Translations under genes and position numbers: made by a program
NCBI GenBank assembly: GCA_016110215.1
Contig: JADWQD010000005.1
Location: forward strand, 186,001-250,000
From: Capronia americana
Taxonomy: Eukaryota > Ascomycota > Eurotiomycetes > Chaetothyriales > Herpotrichiellaceae
Length of the DNA stretch: 64,000 nt
Direction of reading: 5' to 3'
Notes under the pieces: generated by a model
Told to the model about the DNA's origin: nothing
What the model saw: the letters and a program-made list of their open reading frames with translations, nothing else
The model's database searches: none
Part shown: in pieces, positions 33,419 to 44,307 of the stretch
How positions within the stretch are numbered: the stretch's first letter is position 1
How the letters are laid out: the number at the start of each line of letters is the position of its first letter

Positions 33419-34338
33419 ATGACTCTGAAAAGATTTGAAGACAACGTAGTCTTCGTAACTGGCGGGAGTTCCGGTCTGGGTGCAGACACCTGCGAACTGT
33501 TCATCCAGGAGGGAGCGACAGTATTTGTGACGGACATTGCTGAGCGCGGAATCCTCAAACGGTTGGGGACGGATAAAGCGACTTTTCAACACTGTGATGT
33601 GTCGAAGCATGAAGACTGTGAAAAAGCTGTCACCATCTGCATTGAGCGCTTTGGCAGGCTCGACGTTCTGTTCCACAACGGAGCTCGACTCGCAGGAGTC
33701 GCGACAGTCGTGGACCACGACGTGACGCTCTTCGAACAAGTCATCAATACCAATTTGTGTGGACTTTTCTACCTGGCACGGGTTGTAATCCCTCAGATGC
33801 GGAAACAGGGCAAGGGCGCCATCGTCAGCACGGCCAGCACGTCTGGATTAGCAGGCGACTATGGATTATGTTCGTACAGTGCAGCCAAGGCTGGGTTGGT
33901 GAATCTTACCAGGGTCATGGCGCTGGATCACGCACAAGAAGGCATTCGTGTGAACTGCGTATGCCCGGGATACATGGTGACGCCGATGACGGCCCCTTTC
34001 CGAGAAAACGAGACCGTCCATGAAGTCCTTCTCGAGAGCATCCCTATGCACAGAGGCTCTGACCCGAAGGAGGTGGGACGGACAATACTGTTTCTAGCGT
34101 CAGATGATGCTTCTTATATCACTGGTCAAGGTGAGTCGCTGAACTGCTCCCTCTTCCCGTCAACCACCGCAACTCTATCTTCGGCGTTGATCCGATATCT
34201 ACTGACTCTTCGCGTTGAACAGCCGTGGTCGCCGACGGTGGATGGACCGCCCATAGTGGTGGTCCGAACTTTCTCAAATACATGGGTCCCAAGGTGAATA
34301 CCGTCCTGACGATGCAGCCACGGAACATGATTTTCTAA
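33419..34338 (+). CDS. Short-chain dehydrogenase/reductase 1
   Basis: NAD(P)-dependent oxidoreductase of the classical SDR type. Exons 33419-34130 and 34223-34338 join to 275 residues. Cofactor motif VTGGSSGLG (13-21); the usual NNAG is HNGA (VLFHNGARLAG); catalytic serine in STASTSGLAGDYG, with Y-x3-K in CSYSAAKAGLVN; VNCVCPGYMVTPM follows. The second exon gives the family-typical AVVADGGWTAHSGG end. Start chosen at MTLKRFEDN; the frame upstream has only TTG. It probably oxidises an alcohol or reduces a ketone in the same pathway as the two monooxygenases. Tail-to-tail with SDR 2. Confidence 0.87.
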
Positions 34339-34822
34339 TTGCATGTACATCTTCTAGGTCAATTAATTTTCACCTTGCTTACACCAGGGTAGTCTTCAAC
34401 AAGAGCTGGATGGTGAACCAGGGAGTTAGGCTGGTGTAACACACCGCGAGGGACGAAGCTCAAAGAAGGCACGCATACCACTATCTACGATGTTATGGCA
34501 GGTCAGGAGTGGCTGTACCTAAATTTCCGTGACTGCTGGCTTCCAGGGTCAAGAGATGCCAGGATTATGCCGGATAGCTAGCACAGTAAAGACATCAGGT
34601 GGTGCTTTCATTTAAAAATGACAGCTACTATAAAGCATAAATCTTGTGTTCAATGGCTGTTGTAAGGGGTGTGCATGTCTCCTCGTCGAAGATCGGAGTT
34701 GCACTCTCTGCACGGACCAGGAGCCCGTCAGTATTTATAGCGGTAAATTTCTGGTATTTCCAGTATCTAAATCACTCACTCGTAAATTGCATTGAAAATG
34801 GCCCTTTCCAACTATCATCTGA
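34339..34822. other. Intergenic, convergent 3' ends of the two SDRs
   Basis: 484 bases with no protein-like frame. Nothing notable seen. Confidence 0.4.
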
Positions 34823-36087
34823 CTAGAAATTTGCTTCGTTGATGGTGAAGCCTCTAAGCAGCAAGTCAGCAATGCTCACATCGTTTTTGAAGTGTCGCTG
34901 CATCTTCGGAGATTGTGACACTTACCCATCACAGAATAAATTCTGCCCGTTGACCAAGCTCATCCTCGGTAAACTCATGAGCACCACCGCGTCACCGATC
35001 TCTGCAAAGACTGCTTTTCGTCCTTGTCGAGCTTCAAAATATGCCCACAGAGCATTGCCTAGACGACCAGCTTCGTCCATTACACTCGATTCGACCATTG
35101 GTGTTAACAAGAAGCCAGGCGAGATAGCATTCACACGGATGTCATACTGTCGCCCTTCTAATGCTGCCTGACAAGGAAACATTAGACAAAAGAGCGCAGA
35201 GGGGGGTATCAGAGATACAAGAATGACTGACTGCCTTAGTTATGCCCAACACAGCATGTTTTGATGCTGTGTACCCACCAGTTCCTGGCATGGACAACAT
35301 CGAGTTTACCGAGCAGCAATTGACGATGGCGCCTCGTTGCAAGGGTCTCCCAGGCTCACTGTAAAGATTGATTAGATACCTAGCCCGCCGAACAAGCAGC
35401 AACACGAGCGACGTACACTTCAATAGACTCCTGCTTAGCCATTTGCTTCATCTCATATTTGTTGCAGAGGAAAACCCCCGTTGTGTTGACCGCCATCACC
35501 TTCTCCCAATCCTTCACATCAATATCTGTGATTCGCTCAGCTGGACCGATGACTCCAGCGAAATTCCTGGAACACAAATCAAAACATTAGCTCGATGTTT
35601 CTGCCCGCAATATTGTGTCGATGATTAAACATACGCGGCATAGTCGATCCTGCCAAACTTTGCGACGGTTTCTTCGACCGCTGCTTCGACCTCCTTCTCC
35701 TGCGTAACATCCGCCCTGATGACTAGGCACTTTGTAATGAAAAATTGTTAGCAAGAAATCAGCATGATTTGAGTGTCGAAGTTTGGTGCTGAGGCATAGA
35801 GATGGGCCGAGACTGCTTACCTCGGTGCCATAAGCCTCAACGGCCTTCTTCCCTGCTTCACAGATCTTTTCACCCTGGATATCGACGATAACGACAGCTC
35901 TGGCTCCTTCTCTTGCGTATGACACGGCAATTGCGTTGCCTAGCCCTCGAGCCCCGCCGGTCACGAAAGCTACGCCTGGTGCATTTGGGCCTGATCTCTT
36001 GGACAGCTTGGGATCACCCTGCGCAGAAAGTGACTCCGAGACCATTGCATGGTTTGTGTTATTTCCACCTTCGACCGCAGACCCCAT
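34823..36087 (-). CDS. Short-chain dehydrogenase/reductase 2
   Basis: Classical SDR. Six exons join to 303 residues: 36087-35821, 35729-35635, 35566-35417, 35358-35232, 35167-34926 and 34853-34823. A disordered head of about 37 residues precedes FVTGGARGLG (41-50). Also visible: VVIVDIQGEK, IRADVTQEKEVEAAVEETVA, NFAGVIGPAE (in place of NNAG), VMAVNTTGVFLCNKYEMKQM, NCCSVNSML with Y-x3-K in GGYTASKHAVLG, and VNAISPGFLLTPM. The last exon is only 31 bases, ending DGGFTINEANF. Divergent from bZIP 2, 826 bases away, so possibly co-controlled. Same enzyme class as SDR 1 but with a quite different exon structure, so not a recent copy. Confidence 0.85.
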
Positions 36088-36913
36088 TTCAGGCACCACT
36101 CTTTGGGCACGAGATGTTCTGTTTGCCGTCTCGGGACAACTAAATCTTCAATGGATCCAGACCGAATCTGTTGCCGTGAGCATAGCTAACAGGAGCGGTA
36201 ATCTGTGAGGATTGCCTTTTCAAAAGGCGATCTGATCTAGCAAATCTTACGCCAAGGACGTGCGTGACCTAGCGTTCTGGCAGCTTGGAGCTGGAACATC
36301 GCTATTGTCCGGGATGATAACGGATCTTCACTCGTGGCTCCAGCATCTTCTCGTGAGATTTTGCTCAACACAGCATAAAGAAATTGAATTTGAAAAGTGG
36401 AGATAACGGCGATCAAGGTTGCCGTCAGGCCCAGAAACTAACCTAAATTGTAGACGCGCGCCGCTTGCAAGCATCCTTGGAAGCCAATACAGTGGTCTAG
36501 GCTAGTCTCTGTGACCCTGGCACCTCATATCTGGGGTAGTCCATGGGGAAACATCCTGGAGAAGAGGCAATCGTGACTCAGAATTTTCTGACACGAAAGC
36601 CGTATCTCTAGCTCCCCTAGAGACCCATCTAGGGCAGATGATTAGGTCGCCTGAAAGCAGACAAGTCTCGCGAACAATAGTGAATTTTGCATCCCGTTCG
36701 CCCAATCTCGTGGCCATTGCTCTCGAGCTTCTAGATTTCTAATACGCTCTCCACTTCCCAGGAGACACCTTAGGAGATGCACCGGAGTCAGCAGTCTCAT
36801 TTTCTTTCTGCGATCGGTGCATCTTTATTGAATTCCAGAAAGCACAACAAATTGAACGTTATCGCCAGCAAATACTGCTAATCTGTTGAAGACCACAGCG
36901 AAAGCCTGACGTC
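36088..36913. promoter_or_regulatory. Divergent upstream region, SDR 2 and bZIP 2
   Basis: 826 bases between divergent starts. At its right edge is a perfect CRE palindrome (separate entry). No coding frame supported. Confidence 0.4.
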
Positions 36914-36914
36914 A
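36907..36914 (+). promoter_or_regulatory. Perfect CRE palindrome TGACGTCA at bZIP 2 start
   Basis: The 8-base palindrome overlaps the first base of the bZIP 2 start codon. bZIP proteins bind this class of site, so autoregulation is possible. Single occurrence; it could be chance. Confidence 0.35.
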
Positions 36915-38892
36915 TGACTGCCGGCCTCCAGCGAAAGAAGAATACTAGACCGTCGAACCAATACAGGCAGGTAGCATCAAACCTACATGTTGAACTGCGA
37001 GAAAGGAAGTAACCCTTCCTCAGCCTCTAACTTGTGCGAGCGACAATAGGCGAGAGCGAAATTGTGCAGCACAAAAGGCATACAGGCAGCGACAGACGCT
37101 TTATGTCAAAGAGCTAGAACAGAAGCTGTGCAGCACCTCCAAATCCGAGAATGACCGCTTGAAGGACCTGGAAGACAGCAACAGGCTTTATTGTCACGAA
37201 CTTCTTGAGGCTTACAAGAAGCTCGAGAGCACGCGCATCACCCTGGACTCTGTCCTGCATTCTGTTGCTGCCGCCATCGGGATACAGGTAAGTTTTTCAA
37301 TAGCACCACCATTGCTCCTTTGCTGATATAGCAGACTCCGAGCAGAACTGGAAGATGCAAGAGATGTGAAGACACAAACTCGGGTCAAATCAATTCGCCC
37401 TCGGATGGAAGCGGACTTGGTTTTTCTGAGACTGGTGAATTGGATCTTGAGCCGCAGTACGAATCTCCCCCAGTTTTGGAGTCCATCTTTCCGGCCAATG
37501 GTCATCCTTTCGATGTTTCGCAGGCGGAACTCGTCGACTTGAGTGACTCGTCGAACGAGACTTTGATGATGTCTGAGGTCTTTGGAATTCCAGATCAAGT
37601 ACTGAAACCCGGCGTGGCTTTGACATTGGGGAACGAGGCTATGTCGAGCACTGGATATCAAGCTTACTTGGCCCCTCAGCTTGGTCCTTTATTGGATGAT
37701 CCTTTTCTACCTGACATCCAGCCCAGTGTTGAGACTTCATCCATACCCCCCCAATTACCGTACGATATCTCTCAAATGGGCTACAAGAGTTTCCGGCACT
37801 TGACCGAGCTAAGCCCTACAATGCTGGACCGCAACGGACATCGAGTGCATAAGACCAACTCCCCTTTTTCAGATCACATTAGTCTTGTCGAGCATCTGGT
37901 AAGGCAACAATGGTGTGATTCTGCTACAGTGGGCAGTAGAGAACGTTCTCTGAGGTACGTCCAACTCGCTTAGGTGTTGGAAGTTGCTGTGCTAACTAGA
38001 TTCTTGATCTCTTAGCCTACAAAACCATGTATCTTTCATGTTATCAGCCTTTACGACCATGTCATGGGAGACGATGCGTCCGTTCTGGGTGTATACAAAA
38101 GCGCACCGCCCAGTGGTCAATCTCACAACCTGGCGACTGAGGCCTGACGCAGAAAGCTACGTCAACCTTGCGCCATGGTATCGACCGACGAAGATTCAGC
38201 TCTCCGTGCCGCATCCAACAGTCATCAACTGGGTGCCATTCCCCTCCTTACGTGACAGTTTGATCCTCCTTCACTCCTGTAATCCGCGGCTGGATGAGAT
38301 CATTTGCAGCATTGCAGATTCTTACGTAATGGAGATTGACTTCTCGAGGTTGGTATCAAGAGTCGAGTCTTGTATGGTGTACGTACGTGCACTCGACCTC
38401 CTTGCGGCGATCTCGGGTCCAGAAGATCCCCGGGATGCGGGTTCGGGACTCGATTCAGCTCTTTTGGTTGAACAGACCAGCTTTAAAACTGGCGTAGGGG
38501 TGCCCCCCTTGATGCCATCTAATGAACTCTCCTCAACCATCCCCCACAGCAGACACGGTTATTCACGGTCAGAGAGCCTCCCGGCCCCATCTTTGGCAGC
38601 CATATTCAGCTCGAAGGCATTGGCTCTTGAAGCATTTAGGTTGCTTGGAATGGACCGTGGCCCTGGAGCGATGAAGCTGGCTCCAGCCTTCTTCGAAAAA
38701 CACCCAGAGCTCTACAGAAACAGTACGGCTGATGTTATTGCGCGTGGTAGAGCTATACGACCGCCACAAACTGGAAGCGAGAATTCAGCCCCCGTGCTGA
38801 TGCCTTTGGACACCAGTACTCTGACAAAGTATACCGAGATGGCAAGGTGGTACTTTGATGTCTCTATGGCGGCAGAAGGAGGAATATTGTGA
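36914..38892 (+). CDS. bZIP transcription factor with DUF3425 C-terminus (2)
   Basis: Probable second cluster regulator. Exons 36914-37008, 37050-37287, 37335-37954 and 38016-38892 join to 609 residues. The first intron splits the basic region; joined, it reads RERKRERNCAAQKAYRQRQ, then a leucine-rich coil (LYVKELEQKL). That intron is only 41 bases, short even for a fungus, but the other splice choices I tried lose the bZIP frame. The C-terminal DUF3425 part includes WETMRPFWVYTKAHRPVVNL, PTKIQLSVPHPTVINWVPFP, DEIICSIADSYVM and FFEKHPELYRNS, closely matching bZIP 1. Both have HRVHKTNSPFSDH- or KLKKTNSPFSDH-like segments before the domain. It sits between SDR 2 and monooxygenase 2. Confidence 0.85.
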
Positions 38893-39160
38893 TAGTCATC
38901 TATTAAAATGGAAAAAATTGATCACAAAGAGAATACCAATACGCGGAGATGGGTCAAACTCCAGTAGGAAGTCGCAGTTGCTACGAGAGCACATTCTTCA
39001 TGCTGAGGAATATAGCTGCTACTCCGTACCTACGGCCATGCTACATAGACTTTGATTCCATACGACAGAGTACCACATTCTTGTATATCTGTTGAAACTG
39101 CTCGAGGCGGAGCAAAGTATGCATCCAAAGAATACACATATATGGTATAATTCTCTCTGC

Positions 39161-41414
39161 CTATTTAATATCCCAAGGAACATCTTTGTTTCTCATATAT
39201 GGAGTCAAGTTTGGCAAATCATGCTTGATCTCGGCTTCGACCTGCCCGTTCCCCAAATACTCCCACATGTTGGTGAAGTATCGAAAGTCGTAATGCTCGT
39301 ACTTGACCTCTTTGATGGTTTTCATAAAGTGTAGTGCAGATCCACCCCAAATCCATAATTTCCCGCCGATGATGTTGTCCTTGTACCAACTCTTGCAGTC
39401 CGCTCCCCAGACGGACCGCGCATGCCAGAGGTCAATATGCTGGTACAGCCGGTCTACGGGCTCCTGGCGCACTTCCATGGCCTTGATGTTCTCGGCCTGC
39501 ATTCGCCGCGCGCACTGGAGAACATATTCAACGCACACCTCGTGCGAGGGGAGTGCTGTTCCAGCAGCCCAATTCCCTCGCACGCCATTGATGACAAAAT
39601 AATTGGGGAACTTGGGCACGGTGGTGGCGAGGTAGACTTGTGGCTCGGGATTGAATTCATCGGCCATGCTGACGCCGTTGACGCCTCTAACCTCGCTGTT
39701 TTGAGTTCAGCAGAGGGTCTTCTCAGACTGATGGAATCGCACTTACAAAGGTGGTACAAATGCCAAGTTAAATCCAGTGGCACACACTAGAATATCAATT
39801 TCATGAAGATGGCCCGACTCGTCCACAATACCTTCAGGAACGATCTTAGCGATCTCTTTGTGAATGGTTGTGACATCTGAAAGATAATGAGTTTCTTTAA
39901 GACTTTACGAGTTTGCTTGAAGCTCTTACTGGGTTGCACTAGGGCCTCTAAATATCCGTCGCCCGGTGTGATGCGGCGACATCCTGGAGGCCAACTAGGT
40001 ATCAGCTTCTCCTTGAGCTCTTTGTGGCCAGGACCAATCCGACGGTGCATTTCGGCTCGCATTAATCTTTCGGCCTCTCGATTGGTGTCGGTATCTTTTA
40101 GAAACATCTCAAACAGGTTATTGACAGCAGCCTCCAGCTTCTTGCGGTAGGCCAAGTGAAATTCCGGGTCGTCGCGAAACTTCTTTTTCTCTTCCTCGGA
40201 GAAGAAATATTGCGCATTGGGAGGGACGTTACCCTTGCCCTGCTCTCTCTGCTCATCGAGTGCTGCCTGGCCGACCATCGGCGAGATCCAAGTGACCGAC
40301 CGCATGAATGAAATCAGATGTTTCGCAGCTACTCGAGGGATTAGGATATTCTGACCCGATAGCGCGAACAGCAATGCTTACTTTTCTGAATTTGAGGCAC
40401 GATTTGGATCGCACTAGAGCCAGTGCCGATGACTGCGACACGTTTACCGGTCCAGTCGCATGCTTGAGACTAATTAGCCATGTGAAAGGGCACCAGAAGG
40501 AACGTTTAGGAGTACATTTGTCCCAGGCGGCGCTGTGCATCAGTTTGCCTCCAAAGTCATGTAGACCTGGAATTGTGGGCCCTACAGAGAAAATGAGGTC
40601 AGTTGTATCTGTTTCAGAGCAATACACCAGACGTTGGACGCCTTACATTTCCAACTGTTGAGGAAGCCGGTACCATTGACGAAGATGTGACACCAGTCTC
40701 GCACAATTTGACCTTCAATGTCGACCTCGACCTCGTCTTTACGGGTCAGGTCTCAATGTTCCTTGTACACGTGCACAGAAATACTCACAAATCCCCTTGT
40801 CCTCCTGCCACACCGCGCTCAGGACTTTGGAGTTCAGCTTGATGAAGGGCATCAGATCGTAAGTGGTGGCAAAGTCCTGGAAGTACTGCCAAATCTCCGG
40901 TGCATATGCGTAGAAACTGGACCAGTTTGGATTTGGTTCGAACGAATATGTGTATGCATGAGCTGGACTGCTTTCATCAGTATCGCCGGCCAGTAGCTGA
41001 GAATTCTGGCAAAATTGTCTTACACGTCGCAGGCACAGCCCGGGTAGCGATTTTCAAACCAAGTTCCCCCCAATTCGGCGTTCCTGAGATTGGGCGAGTC
41101 AGTCAGTCCAGTGTGATGTTCCCAGAGCAGCGGGGATGCTTGTACTTTTCATAGCAGACCAGACTGTAGTCCTCAAAATCCTTTCTCATTTTGTATGCCA
41201 TCAACAAGCCTGCAGCTCCGGCTCCGACATGAATGACACGAAGGTGACGTCGCTGCGAATGCCATTGCTCCTTGATCTTATACTCAGTGTCAATTCCATT
41301 TGATGCCTCGTGGGCTGTGTGAATTTCCTGGTCCGCGACCTGAACGGCGTTGAGATGCTTGGAGCCTGGAAAACCCTCAGGAATCGACATCGGAAAATTG
41401 GATATTGCCGTCAT
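39161..41414 (-). CDS. Baeyer-Villiger-type flavin monooxygenase 2
   Basis: Same enzyme class as the gene at 24197, also 603 residues. Nine exons: 41414-41146, 41083-41024, 40967-40789, 40736-40647, 40581-40516, 40462-40382, 40331-39930, 39876-39747 and 39695-39161. FAD motif GAGAAG (64-69), then ELGGTWFENRYPGCACDVPA; Baeyer-Villiger fingerprint FGGKLMHSAAW; NADPH motif GTGSSA; SWPPGCRRITPGDGYLEAL; LVCATGFNLAF; FPNYFVINGVRGNWAAGTAL; and a C-terminal CKSWYKDN...WGGSALHF. The third position of the second glycine motif ends in Ala (GTGSSAI), common in the family. The N-terminus is longer than in copy 1 and the intron positions differ, so the two are not a recent duplication. Divergent from the MFS gene. 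Confidence 0.87.
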
Positions 41415-42229
41415 CTCGGCAACTCTTAATTTTTCACCTGTAAAGCACGGATTGGAAAGAGTAATACGTCCTCGCTCCTGGAAATTTAAAGCCTTTGGCT
41501 TAGGCTATTCTATGTCCAAGCGCTGTCGGCTGTGTACTCTCCCATGATCCAAACGACCTGGTCTGTTATCCCGTGACGTTAAGTGAACAGAGAGCTGGCG
41601 CCCAGAGGTTGTCTCTTAGTTCATGAATATCTCAACTGATCTCCAAGGACTCGGCGATCCGCGAGTGCGGTACCGCGCTCGGCAGATTCCAGACCGATTC
41701 TTGAGCAATAGAGTTTAGTACGTTCTCGGCCGTCAATTGTAGCTTCTAAGCTTCGCAAGAGTCTTTCCAGATTGTCAAGAAGATCATTCCGACTCATTGG
41801 TGGCCGAGTCAGGATGAGGGGAGGAGATTTCCCACAGTACTTGGGGCCGGGGTCAACTCATCAAATGCTCAACACATCCAAGGCTCGGTGTTGCATATTG
41901 ATCCACTTCGGCCTAGACGGGATGTGCCCGACCAATCCTGCTCCCACATGAAGCTCGGATGGAAACGCGTCCGTAAATCTGCATCATGGGTTGCTGACAG
42001 CGCTGTTCGTACAGTCGAAAGCCTGTTCTTTCAGGTTTGGCGGGGCCCCGCGTGGACATGGGTGTCTGTAGCAACACACGTTCATCCTCAATGCTCCTAT
42101 GGAAGACTCAAATACTCACGTTCGCTTAAGATGAATATCAATCTCTTCTTCCGTGAAACTCCCAAGTACGCTGAGTTCTTCAGTGTGGATACGTTGCTCA
42201 CCTTTGGGGCCTCCGACACATAGACAGCA
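41415..42229. promoter_or_regulatory. Divergent upstream region, monooxygenase 2 and MFS pump
   Basis: 815 bases between divergent starts. It holds TGACGTTA at 41574-41581, a CRE-like box about 160 bases before the monooxygenase start. No coding frame supported. Confidence 0.4.
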
Positions 42230-44307
42230 ATGGCGTCCGAAGAGAGGGCCATAACCAACCTGCAACGGCTCGAACTCGAGCACGCCCAACACGATGCCGG
42301 CACCCTTGCGGACTTTCAGAACTCGAGAGCTCTCACGACGGATCAGTCCAAATTCAATTTCAGATATCTCTTGAGGCTTTCGTCTGCAGTGGCCGGCATC
42401 TCTCTCGGGACTGTGGCGGCGTACTGGGGATTCAGTCCTCCTGCTGCCGTACTTACCTACATCGCTGCGGATCTTGGTCAGTCCATCAAGTCGGTCTCTC
42501 ATTGAAGGCTCTTTCTGACGGTGATCCTCACACAGGTGATGCTCAAAATGCTAGTCTATTCAGCATCGTGTGGACTGCAGCCTGTGCCGTGGCCATTATC
42601 CTGTTTGGTAGACTGTCCGATAAATTTGGGCGTCGCTACTTCATGATTGGAGCTTCCGTCATGGGTTGTGTTGGAGGTGTTATTGCCTGCCGAGCCCAAA
42701 CGATGAACGTTCTTATCGGCGCCAACGTGTTCCTGGGTCTCTCGGGTGGTGTCCATACATGCTATGGCCTGACTGTTGGCGAAATTTGTCCCAACCGATA
42801 CAAATTTCTCGGCATTACCTTCTGTGTCATCCCCAGCATCTTGACTACTGGCTTCGGTGCTTACATCTGTGAGTCTCTGCACTGTGGTTTTGCTTTTCCA
42901 AATTGATGGTTATTGACACAATGACAGCATTGCGCCTTGTCAACACTGGCGCCGGCTGGCGGTGGTGCTATTATACATATCTCATGATAATGGGTGTTGC
43001 TGCTGTTCTGCAGTTCTTGTTCTATCATCCTCCAAGCTTTCAGCAACTTCACGGTGGAAAGCGAACACTCATGCAGGAATTCAAGCGGATTGACTTTGTC
43101 GGCATCTTCTTGATGGTCGCAGGGCTCTCCATGTTTCTGTTGGGCGTGTCTTGGGGTCGGTAAACCTTGGTGCCTTTCTCGACTTCTGCTGACAATTTTC
43201 TCCAGGTGGTTCTCCTCTCCCTTGGACTTCTGCTCGGATTCTTAGCCTCCTCATTGTGGGAGGAGTTACCTTGGTCGCATTTGTCTTCTACGGTAAATCT
43301 ATCTCCTCGTCTGAACGTCATTCATGCTTACAGTTGTAGAAATCTACTCGGGTGTTCCGAACCCACTTGTTCCAATGTATTTCTTCAAAGACCTGCGTGG
43401 TTTTACTTGTCTGGTGATCATCTGCGGTATCTCTGGCATCTCATATGTCGCACCCAGTATCATCTGGCCAACTCAAGTGGCCTCGATCTACGGCATCAAC
43501 GCAACTGGCTGGGAAGAGAACGCATGGCTATCGACCACTATTGCCTTTGGTATTATCGGCGGAATCTACCTCTGGGGTCCCATGATCGCCATTGTCAAAC
43601 ATGTCAAGTGGCAGACAGTCGGACTGGCTGTAATGGTCATGGCTTTCTCAGGAGCGCTGGCATCGAGTAACCAGTACAATCGAGGCCAGAGCGCGGCTTT
43701 CTCATTCCTGACGACCCTTCCCGGTGGCATCCTCGAGTTGATTCCAGTCTCATTGGTCCAGATGGAAGCCAACGATGCTGACCTTGGGACTGTGTTTGCA
43801 ATTCTGTTCTTAGCCAGAACCACCCTGGGTTCCATATTTGCAACGATCTACCTCGCCATCCTCAACAACAAATTGCCAGCCGAGGTGGCCTCGAAAGTTC
43901 CTGCGGCCGCAATTGCGGCAGGTCTTCCCAAATCCTCGGTAGCCGATCTGCTCAAAGCTGCGGCTGCAGGCACGTCGGCGGCTTTCAATACTGTTCCCGG
44001 AATGAGCCCCAGGATCCAAGAAGCCGCGATCAAGGCTCTCTTGGAGGCACGCGCAGTGTCCTACTCGTACATCTACTATGCATCGATCCCTGTCAACTTC
44101 GTTGGAGTTGTCGCAGCGTTGTGCATGCGTGACTATGACCATTTACTCAACAGTCACGTCCCTCGTCAAATCTACAGCCATGGAACCGGCGCGGATGATA
44201 CCGGAGAGCAGCAGGTTGATGTGGAGCAATCTCCCTCTGAGAAAGAAGAGGACATTGTCACCGAGAAGAAGACATACAGCCAAGTTGAACACAGGGGGTC
44301 CGAGTAA
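42230..44307 (+). CDS. MFS transporter, TRI12 / siderophore-like 14-span type
   Basis: Plasma-membrane carrier of the fungal efflux group that includes trichothecene pump TRI12. Five exons: 42230-42476, 42536-42868, 42928-43155, 43206-43292 and 43334-44307; 622 residues. Features: LSSAVAGISLGTVAAYWGF, the MFS signature LFGRLSDKFGRRYFMIGA between helices 2 and 3, LGLSGGVHTCYGLTVGEICP, FFKDLRGFTCLVIICGISGI, NATGWEENAWLSTTIAFGII, about 14 hydrophobic helices, and an acidic cytosolic tail. In this setting it may export the pathway product or import its substrate. Last gene of the contiguous oxidative block. Confidence 0.87.

Noticed and set aside
20632..44307. Classical secondary-metabolite cluster with backbone enzyme
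   Set aside because: No ketosynthase, condensation, adenylation-thiolation, terpene-synthase or prenyltransferase motif could be found in the block; the only adenylating enzyme is a simple CoA ligase.
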